Assembly (NCBI RefSeq): GCF_000346465.2
Contig: NC_034009.1
Span: 14,954,590 to 15,018,589 of the forward strand
Source: Prunus persica
Lineage: Eukaryota; Streptophyta; Magnoliopsida; Rosales; Rosaceae
Length of the DNA: 64,000 bases
Reading direction: 5' to 3'
The position numbers and the translations under genes are program-made. This document shows positions 33,111 through 45,200 of this stretch, one piece after another. Numbering within the stretch: the first letter of the stretch is position 1; each line of letters starts with the position of its first letter. The notes beneath the pieces are model-generated. The model was not told the DNA's origin and ran no database searches. It worked only from the letters and a program-made list of their open reading frames with translations.

Positions 33111-33834
33111 TGTAAACACGAATTTCCTGTGACAAATGAGACAAGAACACGTGTACAAAATAATATTTGTATTTGTGAAATTTAGGGTTATAATCTCTGT
33201 ATTGAATCCTCTGATTCGATCTTCAAAGTGTTTAAAGAAAATTTGTGTTTGATACAAGGGTCGTAGAGACTTGATCTTGATCAAACAGGTAACAAGAAGC
33301 TTGTTTGGTGTTTGAGATTTTTCTAGGGTGGAGAAACCGGCATGTATTTGTTGTGCTTGGTGGCTCTTCCAAAGTGGAGTGAAGAATGCAGAGAGTTTTC
33401 TATTTCTTCTTAATGTTAGGTTTTTATGACCCCCTTCTTTCTTCTTGAGGTCTCCTATTTACAGGCTTTTGTAGGATGCTTGACCTAAATAACTTTCCCT
33501 ATTTAAAACCTTGTTTTGTGGGATTTTGATTTGATTTAAATCAATTCCCACAATTTGGCAATTTAACCAGATTATCCTCAATTGATTGACTTGATTAATT
33601 TTTAATTTAAATCAAAGTCAATCACAGAAGATTCTTTCCCTTAATTTTGTCTTCATCTTGAACTGTTTGATGCCCTCCGTCAGATGTCGCAACGTGTCAC
33701 TTTTTGACAACTAATTCGATTTTGATGGGTCACACGCTACATGGTTGAATTATGAGGCCCACAATTCAATCCACTAAACCCTAGTTATTTTCTTGTCCAA
33801 TGAAATTTATTGCGCTAAAATTCCTTTGTCTACA
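33111..33834 (-). repeat. 5' LTR of the gag-only element
   Basis: 724 bp, TGTAAACACG...TTTGTCTACA, followed by the target duplication CATGG. It is uninterrupted and serves as the empty-site reference for Cassandra. Confidence 0.9.
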
Positions 33835-33946
33835 CATGGATTACAAATATGGAGAGAATTTTTGAGGTTCTGGCGTGCCCAGTTGGGGATAGAGTCCGCT
33901 TGGCTACTTTTCTGCTGAAGGGAAATGCATGCCACTGGTGGAAAGC

Positions 33947-34185
33947 TGTAACACCCCGACTCCAAATTTAATTCATATTTTAAATTATTTAAGTGAATTT
34001 ACGAATTTACCTTAATGGTAGGGGTAAATTGGTCATTTTCTTGCTCGGAAAGTGTTTAGGACCATGACTGATATTTTTGGGTAGGTGGTACTGAGACGAA
34101 TCGGAGTTGTAACGAGGAAGTTACGATCAAAACATCTACAATGGCAAAACTGTAAATTTTTCGAAGTTGGTTTTTTAAAAACCAG

Positions 34186-34217
<32 letters not shown>

Positions 34218-36918
34218 CCGCGAGCAGCCCCTCCCCTTCTCTTTTTTTCTGCACAGCCGGTGGCTCCAAGAGCCACCACAGCCGCCATCGGTCGCCACCT
34301 TCGTCGGTATCGGTCCCAAAAGAACCAGCTCATCATCCTCTACAAGTCCCAGCCCTTGGCCACTCCGATCCGCCGCCGGTGTCGCCGGAATCTGCAGAAA
34401 TCGTGCCGATTTTTCCAAACATTCAAATCGTTCTTTCTCCCTCATTTCTTCTCCAAATTTGTCGAGTAAGGTATGGATTTTCGACTATTTTACATTCTCT
34501 AGCTGATGGTTGGGTAAGATTTCCTTAATTTGGAGCCTAGGATAGTTGATCTTTGATTTGAAATTCTGCCGATTTTGGGAGTTTGTTTTCGGCCACTTCC
34601 GGTCACTTTTGGGGTAGGCCCAAGAACAAAAGTGACTCCAAATAGGGTGTTATACCTAGGATAGAAGTCTTGGCCCGAGATGTTGAGATTTTCCGGTGAA
34701 GCTTTATCGCTTTGGACACCCACACGCTGCCCGCGCTATGGCGGCGCGTGGGTACTGTAGCATAGGGGCATTATTGTCCCAATGCGATCTCCAGGTTGTC
34801 ACGAGTGCGTAGGATTTTGCGGATCTCAATTCGGACATCGTTTGACTATCGAATGGATTTTCGCATCTTGTGCATTATGCGGGGTTGATAGGTTCTGATC
34901 GTTGGATCGTTTCCCAATTAAAATATGTTGTTCTAGGTATTCCTAGGATCGTGTAGGACTTCACGGATCGTGAATCGGAGCCTCGGATGTTTCGATTCAA
35001 TAACTTAAAGTTTTGCTTTTTATAATAACCGTCCGATCGTGCGATCTTAAGCGATCTAACTGTCCATTTTGGACCAAATTTGCGAGACGGGTATCTTAGA
35101 CCTTGTGAAACCTTTAGGAACTTTCAGATTGTAAAACGGAGGTCGTGGGTCCCGTGGACCCGGTTAACCTGAATTGGGAAGTTTGACCGTCGGTTGACCG
35201 AGTGTCTCCTGAAGTTGTTCCATCGTCCAAATTGGGTAGTTGGACCTTAGAACGTCTCGTTCCTAGTACACTTACTAGAAACCTGGGAAATTAGGATGCT
35301 TAATTTAAAATACTCGTTCGAAACGCTTCGTATTAATCTCGTATACGTATTCTGAATTAAGTACTCCGACCACGCATACGCAGCAAGCGGGACCCTCTCA
35401 GGTTCAAGCAGCGTGGGACTACTTGTGAGTGGACTTTGTTTTCAAATCTTATGCATGGTTTTATTGATGAAAGATTTATGCATAATGCTTTTAATGATTT
35501 ATTGAATGTATTATATTCATGAGTTGAACTTGATGTTTGTATAGCTTTGGCATAGTTGGGTATTGAAAGTATATTTTATATGGATTTTGGGAAATATTAT
35601 GCATGATGTTTTAAATGGTATTTTGGATATATTATTTATTCAATTGTTGAAAGTGATATTTTTCTAAGGCATTGAAAATATATTTTGGGTTTTGATATAT
35701 TTGAGTATCTTGAGTATGAATATATGGATTTTGAGGATTTCTATATATATTTGGCTGTGTGTGAGGTACTTAGGTTGTTGAGATGAGATTGTGGAAAGTG
35801 GTGAGTATAGAATGTCAGTTTGGAGTGCTATAAGCACTACCCTATGTACCTCCCCGGATTTGAAACTTGGATACGGAGACTTGAGATACTTGGAATTGTC
35901 GGAACCCGGGGCATCCTTGACGGGATGTTGTTGTAGACCCTTGATTGGGTAGTCTGTGCGTGTAGAACTGATCACAAACGTACGGGTTTTGAGGTTATCG
36001 ACGGTACGTGCTGGCTGATAGTTGGTCCCCCAGTTGGACGGCTCGTTCCCTAGTCACATGGTAGATTGAGGACTCTGCCAGGGTGACTAGTCAAACAATC
36101 CCCTGGTTGAATTGTTTCCCCGATACAACTAGGTGATGGTCATATTTATATTATGCATATATCTCTTATATTATATATTTATATATATATAATTCATTCA
36201 TTCTTGTTTTTCGGTGAGGATACTTCCTTGCCGGTCGTACCAATGGGTACGCTTTCGAGAGTTTAGTTATGGGATTTATAAGTTTTGGATGGTTGGTTTT
36301 GTAAAGCGTTCTTTATGGATTTCGGACTTGGCATCTGATATTGATTTGTTTTGATATATATATATATATATTATATATATATACTTGAGTATGACGGTTT
36401 TGAGATGCATGGGATTTCTTGCATGGTTTTCTAAACGGTGGGGTTATATTACGTTGGGTTACACTTAACTGAATTTATTTTTGTCCACTCACAATTTTCT
36501 GTTTTGCGCCCCCCAGCCAGTAGTTGACTGAGCTCCGCAGCAGAGCCGGACAGTGCGCTTCCGAGCCTTGAGCCTTCGTAGGACTTTTTCTTCATGATAT
36601 TTCCTTTGAACTCTGTTTTGTTGAAATTGAAGTTCTTAGACATGCTCTGTTATCGCCCTGTTAGGGTTTTGATTTGTGAGGCCGGAGGCCATTTTGTTGA
36701 AAACTGTTTTTTCGCTTTAAAGCATGCTGCTGGATGGGATTATTTTGCATTTTTATGCAGGTTGAATTTTGTTGGGTTTGTTCAATTCACAGGGGAGATT
36801 CTGCCAAATTTTGGTAAAGAGTCTCGATTTTTAGTAAGTGGGCCCGGCATTAGGAAGATGTCGGAACAAAGACGAGATTTACCCCGGTTTCTGGGAAATT
36901 CTGGGGCTGGTCCTATCA
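33947..36918 (+). mobile_element. Solo LTR of a Tekay-type element (2)
   Basis: 2,972 bp from TGTAACACCCCGACTCC to GGTCCTATCA, inserted in the Tekay gag with a perfect duplication AAAGC (33942-33946, 36919-36923). The gag frame resumes across it. It has a short CT tract (34193-34217). Stem-loops of the other LTRs are mostly lost, though ACGTAC/GTACGT arms remain near 35977-36010. Confidence 0.95.
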
Positions 36919-39900
36919 AAAGCTGTGAAAATAGGTTATGAGAATCCGGCTGCTATAAAGTGGGAAGAATTTCAACGGGTCTTCTCAGAGCAATTTTACC
37001 CACATTCCTACAGACATGCAAAGAAGTCAGAGTTCCTATATCTGAAACAGGGGTCTATGTCTGTGGTGGAGTATGAGCACAAGTTTAATAAGCTGTCTAG
37101 ATTTGCTCCAGAGCTGGTGGCTACTGAGGACGACAGATGTAGACGGTTTGAGGAAGGATTATGTTGGAAAATTCAGGCAGTGGTTACTGCCAACACTTAT
37201 CCAAATATGAGGGCTTTGGCTCAGGCAGCTGAAAGGGTGTCTAGGAAACTCAGTGGGAGTGCTGGCAGGCGCCGCAGAGATACATCAGGATTCGGTGGGC
37301 CCAGTCAGGGTCCATTAAAGAGAGGAGGATCTAGTTCTAGTTCTGCTAGCGGTGGATGGTCAGGAGGACGGGGATCTAGTTCTAATAGTGGGAGATCCGG
37401 TTCTCTCCAGCATGGACTCAGTATTCAGGGCTGCAGTCTACGGCTAGCACAACCAGGGCTCCTTCCAGGTAGACTGGGTTGACATGTTTTAACTGTGGGC
37501 AGGTTGGGCATATGGTGAAGGATTGTGCTAGCTATACTCAGGGAGGTGGACAGAGTCAAAGTAATAGCCTGACATGCTACTTTTGTGGGCAAGTGGGGCA
37601 TACCAAGAGAAGCTGCCCAATTATACTCCAGAGTGATACAGTAGTCCAGGGGACTGGGCCCCAGCATGGGCAGGGTAGTATGGGCCAGAATCAGAGTCAA
37701 AGTGGTGCTTCTTCCTCTGTAGCAGGGTCATCTATAGCCAGGTACCGTCATCTTCTAAGGGCAGGAGTGGTAGGCAATCAAAGGGTCTGCCTGGGCGTTC
37801 CACTACTCAGGCCAGAGTGTTTTCAATGACTCAGTAGGAAGCACATGCCACCCCGGACGTGATTACTGGTATGATTCCGATCTTTGGTTATCTTGCACGT
37901 GTTCTAATTGATCTGAGGGCCACACACTCCTTCGTAGCACACAACTTTGTACCGTATGTCATTGTTAGACCCACACCTATGACAGGAAGTTTTAGTATTT
38001 CCCTACCTACAGGAGAAGTCTTGTACGCAGGCCGGGTGTTCAGAAATTGTTTTGTCCAAGTAGACGATGCATGGTTGGAAGCCAACTTGATTCCTTTAGA
38101 CTTGGTGGATTTGGATATTATATTGGAGATGGATTGGCTAGAGAAGCATCATGCATCAATGGGCTCTTTCCGGAAGGAAGTGACACTTCGGAGTCTAGGA
38201 CAACCTAAATTTACCTTATGTGGGGAGCGTAGAGTTCTCCCTACTTGTCTTATTTCTGCTATCACAGCCAAGAGGTTACTCAAGAAGGGTTGTGAAGGAT
38301 ATTTGGCTCATATTATTGATACTCGAGAGATCACCCTGAATCTGGAAGATATCCTTGTTGTTTGTGATTTCCCTGATGTCTTTCTAGATGATCTCCTTGG
38401 TTTACCCCCTGAAAGGAAAATCGAGTTCACTATCGAACTTCTTCCAGACACCAACCCTAAACTCCTTATAGGATGGGAGTTGAAGACTCAGTTGCAGGAG
38501 TCAGTGGATCTTGGGTTCATCCGACCCAGTGTTTCTCCATAGGGTGCACCGGTGTTGTTCGTGAGAAAAAAATATGGGACCATGAGGTGATGTATTGATT
38601 ACCTGCAATTGAATAAGGTGACAGTACGTAACCGATATCCTTTGCCTCGAATAGATGATTGGTTCGATCAGTTGAACGGTGCCAAGTATTTCTCTAAGAT
38701 TGATCTGAGATCAGGATACCATCAATTGAGAATCAGAGAAGAAGATATTCCTAAGACAGCATTCAGAACACGGTATGGACATTATGAATTTCTGGTGATG
38801 CCTTTTGGACTAACTAATGCTTTAGCAGCGTTTATGGACCTCATGAACAGAGTGTTCCGACCATACTTGGATCACTTTGTGATTGTGTTCATAGATGATA
38901 TCTTGGTTTACTCCAAGACTTTGGAAAGGCATAAGAAGCATCTAAGGTTGGTCTTGAGGACTTTGAGGTGGAAGCAGCTTTATGCCAAATTTAGTAAGTG
39001 TCAGTTCTGGCTGGATAGAGTGGTATTCCTCGGACATGTAATTTCAGCTGAAGGGATTTATGTGGATCCGCAGAAAGTTGAAGCTATTGTGAATTGGGTA
39101 CAACCCACAAGTGTAACTAAAATACGGAGTTTTCTGGGGTTGGCAGGCTACTATCGTCGATTTGTGGAAGGGTTCTCTTCGATAGTAGACCTTCTCACGC
39201 GGTTGACAAGGAAAGATGTTGCATTTGAGCAGACGAAAGAGTGCGAACAGAGTTTTTAGGAGTTGAAAAAGCAGTTAACCACCGAGCCTGTTTTGGCTCT
39301 TCCGGATAATTCAGAGAACTTTGTGATCTACATTGATGCATCATTGCAAGGTTTGGGATGTGTTCTGATGCAACATTATCGGGTGATTGCTTATGCATCA
39401 AGGCAACTCAAGAAGCATGAGCAGAATTATCATGTCCATGATTTGGAACTTGCTGCAGTAGTATTCGCTCTCAAGATGTGGCGGCATTACTTGTATGGTG
39501 AGACGTGTCAGATTTTTACTGATCACAAGAGCCTCAAGTATTTCTTCACTCAAAATGAGCTTAATATGAGACAACGGCGTTGGTTGGAATTGATTAAGGA
39601 CTATGACTGCACGATTGAGTATCATCCAGGCCGAGCTAATGTGGTTGCAGATGCACTAAGTAGGAAGACTACTGGAAGTTTAACTCATCTCAGAACGGCA
39701 TATCTTCGGTTGTTAGTGGAACTACGAAAGGATGGAGTGGAGTTGGGAATGACTCAACGGGGTGGAATTTTTGCTAGCTTACATGTGAGACCCATTCTTG
39801 TGGAGCGGGTAATTGTAGCCCAGTTGGGAGATCCAACACTTTGTAGAATAAGGGGAGAAGTGGAAAATGGTACACGGAAGGATTATGCAATAAGGGGAGA

Positions 39901-41270
39901 TGGAGCGTTGGTAACAGAAACTCGTCTCTGTGTACCTAAGAACGATGACTTGAAAAGGGAAATCGTGGAGGAAGCTCACTGTTCTACTTACACTATGCAT
40001 CCAGGAAGTACCAAGATGTTTCGGACCCTACGGGAATATTACTCATGGCCGCATATGAAGGGAGACATTACCAAGTATGTGAGCAGATGCTTGATTTGTC
40101 AACAAGTGAAGGCAGAGCGACAAAAACCTTCAGGACTTATGCAACCGCTTCCGATTCCTGCATGAAAGTGGGAACGTATTACCATGGATTTTGTTGTCAA
40201 GCTTCCCCGTACTTCTAAGGGACATGATGGAATTTGGGTGATAGTTGATAAACTCACCAAGTCAGCCCATTTCCTACCCATCAAGGAGACTTATTCTTTG
40301 ACGAAGTTGGCGAAACTCTTTGTGGATAAGATTGTAAGATTACATAGAACACCTGTGTCCATTGTATCGGACAGGGATGCTCGGTTCACTTCTCGATTCT
40401 GGAGGTGTTTGCAGGAAGCTATGGGTACTAGGTTGCAGTTCAGCATAGCTATTCACCCACAGACTGATGGGCAATCGGAAAGGACCATCCAGACTCTGGA
40501 GGATATGTTGAGGTCATGTGTGTTGCAGATGAAAGATGCATGGGATAGTCACCTTGCCTTGGTGGAATTTGCGTATAACAACAGTTATCATGCGAGTATT
40601 AAGATGGCTCCTTATGAGGCATTGTATGGGAGGCAGTGTAGGACTTCTATTTGTTGGAATGAAGTGGGTGATAAGAAATTGGAAAGAGTGGATAGTATCC
40701 GAGCAATAACCGAGAAGGTGAAGATGATTAAAGAGAAGTTGAAAATCGCACAAGACCGACAGAAGAGCTATGCGGATAACAGATCCAACGATCTTGAGTT
40801 TGCAGTTGGAGATTGGGTATTCCTAAAGTTATCTCCTTGGAAGGGTGTGATGAGATTTGGGAAACGTGGGAAGTTAAGCCCTCGTTACATTGGACCCTAT
40901 GAGATCACTAAGTGCATCGGACCTGTTGCCTATAGGCTTGCATTACCTGCGGAACTATCTTGAGTCCACGACGTGTTTCATGTATCCATGCTTCGGAAAT
41001 ACATGTCAGATCCTTCTCATGTTCTAGAATATCAACCTATAGAGCTAGAAGAAGATCTGTCGTATGAGGAGCAGCCTGTGCAGATCTTGGATAGGAAAGA
41101 GCAAATGATGCGCTCTAGATCTATTCTGGTAGTTAAGGTTTTATGGAGAAGTCAAACAGTGGAAGAAGCTACTTGGAAGCCCGAGGCGCAAATATGGGCC
41201 AAATACCCTTATCTCTTCCATTGACAGGTATGTGAATTTTGGGGACGAAATTTTTATAAGGGGGATAGAT

Positions 41271-41532
41271 TGTGACACCCTGACTCCAAATTTAATTGCT
41301 ATTTTAAATTATTTAAGTAAATTTACAAATTTACCCTTGGGGTAGGGGTAAATTGGTCATTTTCTTATCTGGAAGGAGTTTGGGACCACGACTGGTATTT
41401 TTAGGCAGGTTGTACTAGGACGAATTCGTAGACACGCGGTAGGCTTGAATCGGATTTATAAAGAGGAAATGGCGATCAAAATACTTTCAGTGGCAAAACT
41501 GTATATATTTCAAAAAGTTTGGTAAAAATCAG
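41271..41532 (+). repeat. 3' LTR of Tekay element, truncated
   Basis: Begins TGTGACACCCTGACTCC after a purine tract and matches the first ~260 bp of the 5' LTR up to GGTAAAAATCA; sequence then changes abruptly. The TGTAAC to TGTGAC and CCCC to CCCT changes are transitions. Confidence 0.88.
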
Positions 41533-41920
41533 ATGTGAAATCGAGCTTGATTCTTCTATTGTTTCTCATATTAAAATTTTGTTTGTTTGGGAATTTACAT
41601 ATCAATTTTAAGATTTGCATACATACTTGGGTAATGTTATTCTGATTTTTTTTTTCCCGAAGGTAATGTTATTCTGATAGTTTGGTTAGTTTTGGTTTCT
41701 CATGGTACAACAATACTATAGTTGAAGGATTGTTAAATAAAACCTGAAATTGCCTTATTTATATTATAATGCAAAATAGGATGAGCTAGTGTTGGTTGAG
41801 ATCCTTGAATAATTTGTTATGTTTTTTTGAAATTAGATTTCTCATTTCTACAAGTCAAAATGAAATTTGAGTGGGCAAGCTAGGCCTTGAGAGTGAGAAA
41901 TCTGAGTCAACAGCCACTAC
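41533..41920. other. Unassigned sequence between Tekay and copia elements
   Basis: AT-rich, no clear gene. It ends with the copia target ACTAC (41916-41920). It continues in sense with 46846 onward once the copia element is removed, so it may be upstream sequence of the ARM-type pseudogene at 47303. A short open stretch around 41850-41920 could be an old exon. Confidence 0.4.
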
Positions 41921-42245
41921 TGTTAGTGTTTTTCATATATGTGTATTCAGATTTTGCAGAAGGAAAATAAGTGGAAGAAGAAGCAGGAAGAATTTAGCAG
42001 AGAATCTGTCTGCTATATGTGTAGCAGCAGAGTGTTCATTTTATCATATTTTCTCTTACAACCTCACACACATAGTGTGAGGAATATTTCTGTTATGCAC
42101 AGTAGCTGGATCTCTTACATCACAAGATGATCTCAGCCGTTCACTTAGGTAACCAATGGAGAACTTACACTTGTCAAAAAACAAGGATAAAAAGAAAAAC
42201 TAATTAAACTAACTCTTACGTCAGCTTAAGGCTTATAATTCAACA
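41921..42245 (-). repeat. 3' LTR of copia element
   Basis: 325 bp, TGTTAGTGTTTTTC...ATAATTCAACA. Four mismatches to the other LTR, within TTTAGCAGAG, AACTAATTAA, TTACGTCAG and TTAAGGCT. Confidence 0.93.
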
Positions 42246-45200
42246 CTCCCCTTTAAGTCTTGAGATGATTTAACTCCAAGCATGCTCCTGAGATAATTGA
42301 ATGGATCCTTAGCCAAAGGTTTGGTGAAAATGTCAGCTAGTTGTTCCTTAGTAGGACAGTACACCAAGTCAATGATGCCTTCTTGAAGTGCATCTTTGAT
42401 GAAGTGATATCTTCGATCAATATGCTTTGTCTTCTGATGGAACACAGGATTTTTTGTAATGGCAATTGCAGATGTATTGTCACACTGCAATGGGATTGCT
42501 TCTGTTTGAAGTTCTCCAAAATCTTCTAACACGAATCTAAGCCAAATGGCCTGAGCAGTAGCCTCAGATGCACTTATATATTCTGCCTCTGCTGTGGACA
42601 GCGCCACACAATTCTGCTTGACTGAAGCCCAAGAGAAGACACCACTGCCAAAGGAGAATGCATATCCAGAAGTGCTTTTGCTGTCATCAATTGATCCTCC
42701 CCAATCACTGTCACAGAAGCCAATCAGCATTGCATTCTTCCTTTTACATACTCTAGACCATAGTCTAGAGTCCTTTCACATACTTTAGCACTCGTTTAGC
42801 AGTTCCATAGTGCTTATTTGTGGGGCAATGCATGAAACGAGCAAGCAGACTAGAAGCATACATAATGTCGGGTCTGGTGGCAGTTAGGTACAAGAGGCTA
42901 CCTACGATGCTTCTATATTGCTCTTCACTTGCTGCTCCACTTCCGTCATCCTTAACTAGCTTTTCAGTTGCTACGAGAGGTGTAGTTACAGACTTGCACT
43001 CATTTAGGCCAAATTTGTTCAATAGAGAACCTGCGTACTTCTTTTGGTGAATGAATATGCTTGAATTCGTTTGAACCACCCCCATGCCAAGAAAGTGATG
43101 TAGAAGGCCCAAATCTATCATCTCATATTTCATCATCATCTCTTCCTTGAATTCATCTAACAATTCTTTGCAGCTCCCTGTATACACAATGTCATCAACA
43201 TAAATAGAGACAATGAGAATATTTCTATCTCCTCTTGACTTGGTATACAAAGTAGCTTCACTTAGGCTTTTCTTAAAACCACATTGCATGAAGTAGGTGT
43301 CTATCTCTCCATACCAAGCTCTAGGTGCTTGTTTTAAACCATAAAGAGCCTTGTGCAGCCTATAAACTTTATCTTCCTTGCCTTTGATTACATAACCCTC
43401 CGGTTGGTCTATATAGACCTCTTCTTGCAATACACCATTTAGAAACGCTGATTTTACATCAAGCTGGTATAGCTTCCACTCTTTCTCAGCAGCTAAGGCA
43501 ATGAGGGTTCTAATGGTGTCCAATCTAGCCACAGGAGCATAGGTTTCATTGTAATCCATTCCAGGTTTCTGAGCATATCCTTTCGCAACTAACCTTGCCT
43601 TGTTCTTTTGAACTGAACCATCCAAGTTTAGCTTGGTTTTGTAAACCCATTTGACTCCAATATAACTGGTTTCTCAGTTGGTCTGTCAACCAATTCCCAA
43701 GTACCATTTTTCTCAATCATTTGGAGTTCATCTTCCATAGCTCTTAGCCATGCCTTGTCTTGAGCTGCCTCTGCATATCTTTCTGGTTCAATGATGCAGA
43801 GATTGCACTGTGCAAGCACATCATCTAACTTTCTCCACTTCAATGGTGAGTGATCATAAGCTTGAGTGTTCCTTTCTTCACTACTTATGTCACTGGAGAT
43901 ATGTTGTGATGATGCTTGAAAGAATGATGGACTCCTTTCATATCGGGTTTGAGTCTGAGGTGTTAGTGCAACATTTTCAGCTCCATCTCCTATATCAAAG
44001 TCATGCTCACTTAGGCTTTCATCAGGAAATGGTGTCACAACTTTATTTGAGTGCTCGGACCAGTTCCAAGACTTCTCTTCATCAAAGATAATGTCTCTTG
44101 ATAAGGTGAGCTTCTTGGAGGTTGGATCATAGATCCTATAGCCTTTCTCACAGGTTGCATATCCTACAAACACTCCTTTCACACTCTTAGGCTCGAGTTT
44201 ATGTCTTAGTTCATTAGGCACATGAACATAACATAAAGAGCCAAAGACTTTCAGATGAGCAATGCCCGGCTTTCTTCCACTATAAGCCTCAAAAGGTGTG
44301 ACATTGTTCAACGCCTTGGTAGGGCATCTATTCAAGATATATACAGCTGTGTGTACAGCCTCTGCCCAAAGAAAATAAGGTATTTCCTTCTCATGTAGAT
44401 AGACTTGGCCATTTCAACCACTGTCCTGTTTTTCCTTTCTACCACTCCATTTTGCTGAGGAGTATAGACCATTGTGAGCTGTCTTTGAATCCCATGATCT
44501 TCACAAAACTTTATGAACTCAGAAGATAGAAATTCTCCACCTCTGTCACTTCTCAAGCATTTCACTTTGTGTCCAGATTGCAACTCAGTCATAGATTTAA
44601 ATTTCTTGAAACAATTGAAAGCTTCAGATTTGTTTCTTAAGAAATACACCCAACTCATCCTCGTACAGTCGTCAATGATCAACATGAAGTATTTATTTCC
44701 TGCCACAAATTCAGTTTTCATAGGCCCACAAAGATCAGTGTGAATAACTCAAGTGGAGAGATTGCTCTTTGAGCTTGATTCTTTGGAAAAACATCCCTGT
44801 GTTGTTTTCCAAACTGGCAGCCTTCACACACAACATTTTTCTCTTCCAATTGAGGTAATCCATGTACCATATCTTTGTCTCTCAACTGTTTCAGTCCTCT
44901 AAAGTGTAGGTGTCCTAGCCTTTTGTGCCAAATCCATGTGCTATGTGTAATACTAGCCTTCATGAGCAGTTGATTCTCAGCTAGGAATGACAGAGGATAG
45001 CCTCTATTTTTCATCATTTGGACTTTGATAATGAGGCTGTTCATTGAGGAGCTTTCAAACACCTTGCACATTCCATCTCCAAACACCAAACAATATCCAT
45101 GCTCATCCATTTGTCCAACACTTAACAGATTCTCTTTCAAACCCGGAAGATACATTACTTCTCTAATGTATTTTCTTCCTTTTGTTGTGTCAATAACTAG

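Larger units (their letters stand above)
24149..33834 (-). mobile_element. Gag-only LTR retrotransposon (TR-GAG/LARD-like) nested in Tekay gag
   Basis: LTRs at 24149-25416 (enlarged by Cassandra) and 33111-33834, both starting TGTAAACACGAATT and ending TTTGTCTACA. The target duplication CATGG is perfect (24144-24148 and 33835-33839). Orientation is minus: primer-binding site at 33091-33107, gag from 33035, and a purine tract GTGGGGGCAATT abutting the 24149 LTR (25417-25428). The interior has a gag-like coding region and two minisatellite arrays. No protease, RT, RNase H or integrase was found in any frame. Its size without nested insertions is about 6.5 kb. This matches the TR-GAG class, which must use another element's enzymes. 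Confidence 0.87.
23859..41224 (+). pseudogene. Tekay gag-pol, split by insertions and stops
   Basis: Gag starts at 23859 (MSARRARTRGRGQR), shifts frame near 23950 and runs to 24148 (SSEIKRVKELG). It resumes at 33840-33946 (MERIFEVLACP, GNACHWWKA) and again at 36919 (GYENPAAIKWEEF). Two zinc knuckles follow at 37481-37620 (CFNCGQVGHMVKDC, CYFCGQVGHTKRSC), then protease near 37905, whose active site reads IDLRATHS instead of the usual D-S/T-G. RT carries FIDDILVYS near 38893, RNase H IYIDAS near 39328, and integrase the HHCC region near 39978-40110 plus its DDE core (MDFVVKL, SDRDARF, HPQTDGQSE). A chromodomain-like tail runs from about 41075 to 41224. Stops occur at about 37827, 38540, 38588, 39257, 40163 and 40961. 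Non-autonomous and dead as read. Confidence 0.9.
21376..41532 (+). mobile_element. Tekay-type Ty3/gypsy chromovirus, decayed host of nested insertions
   Basis: 5' LTR 21376-23763, primer site 23767-23778, gag start 23859, and gag-pol continuing in pieces to 41224. A purine tract AAGGGGGATAGAT (41258-41270) is followed by the start of the 3' LTR (41271-41532). Gag is interrupted by 24149-33834 (duplicated target CATGG) and by 33947-36918 (AAAGC). The 3' LTR is cut after about 260 bp and followed by unrelated sequence, so the right target duplication is lost. Taking out the inserts leaves about 7.5 kb. The C-terminal chromodomain-like segment and initiator-Met primer fit the Tekay/Del clade. 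Confidence 0.9.
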
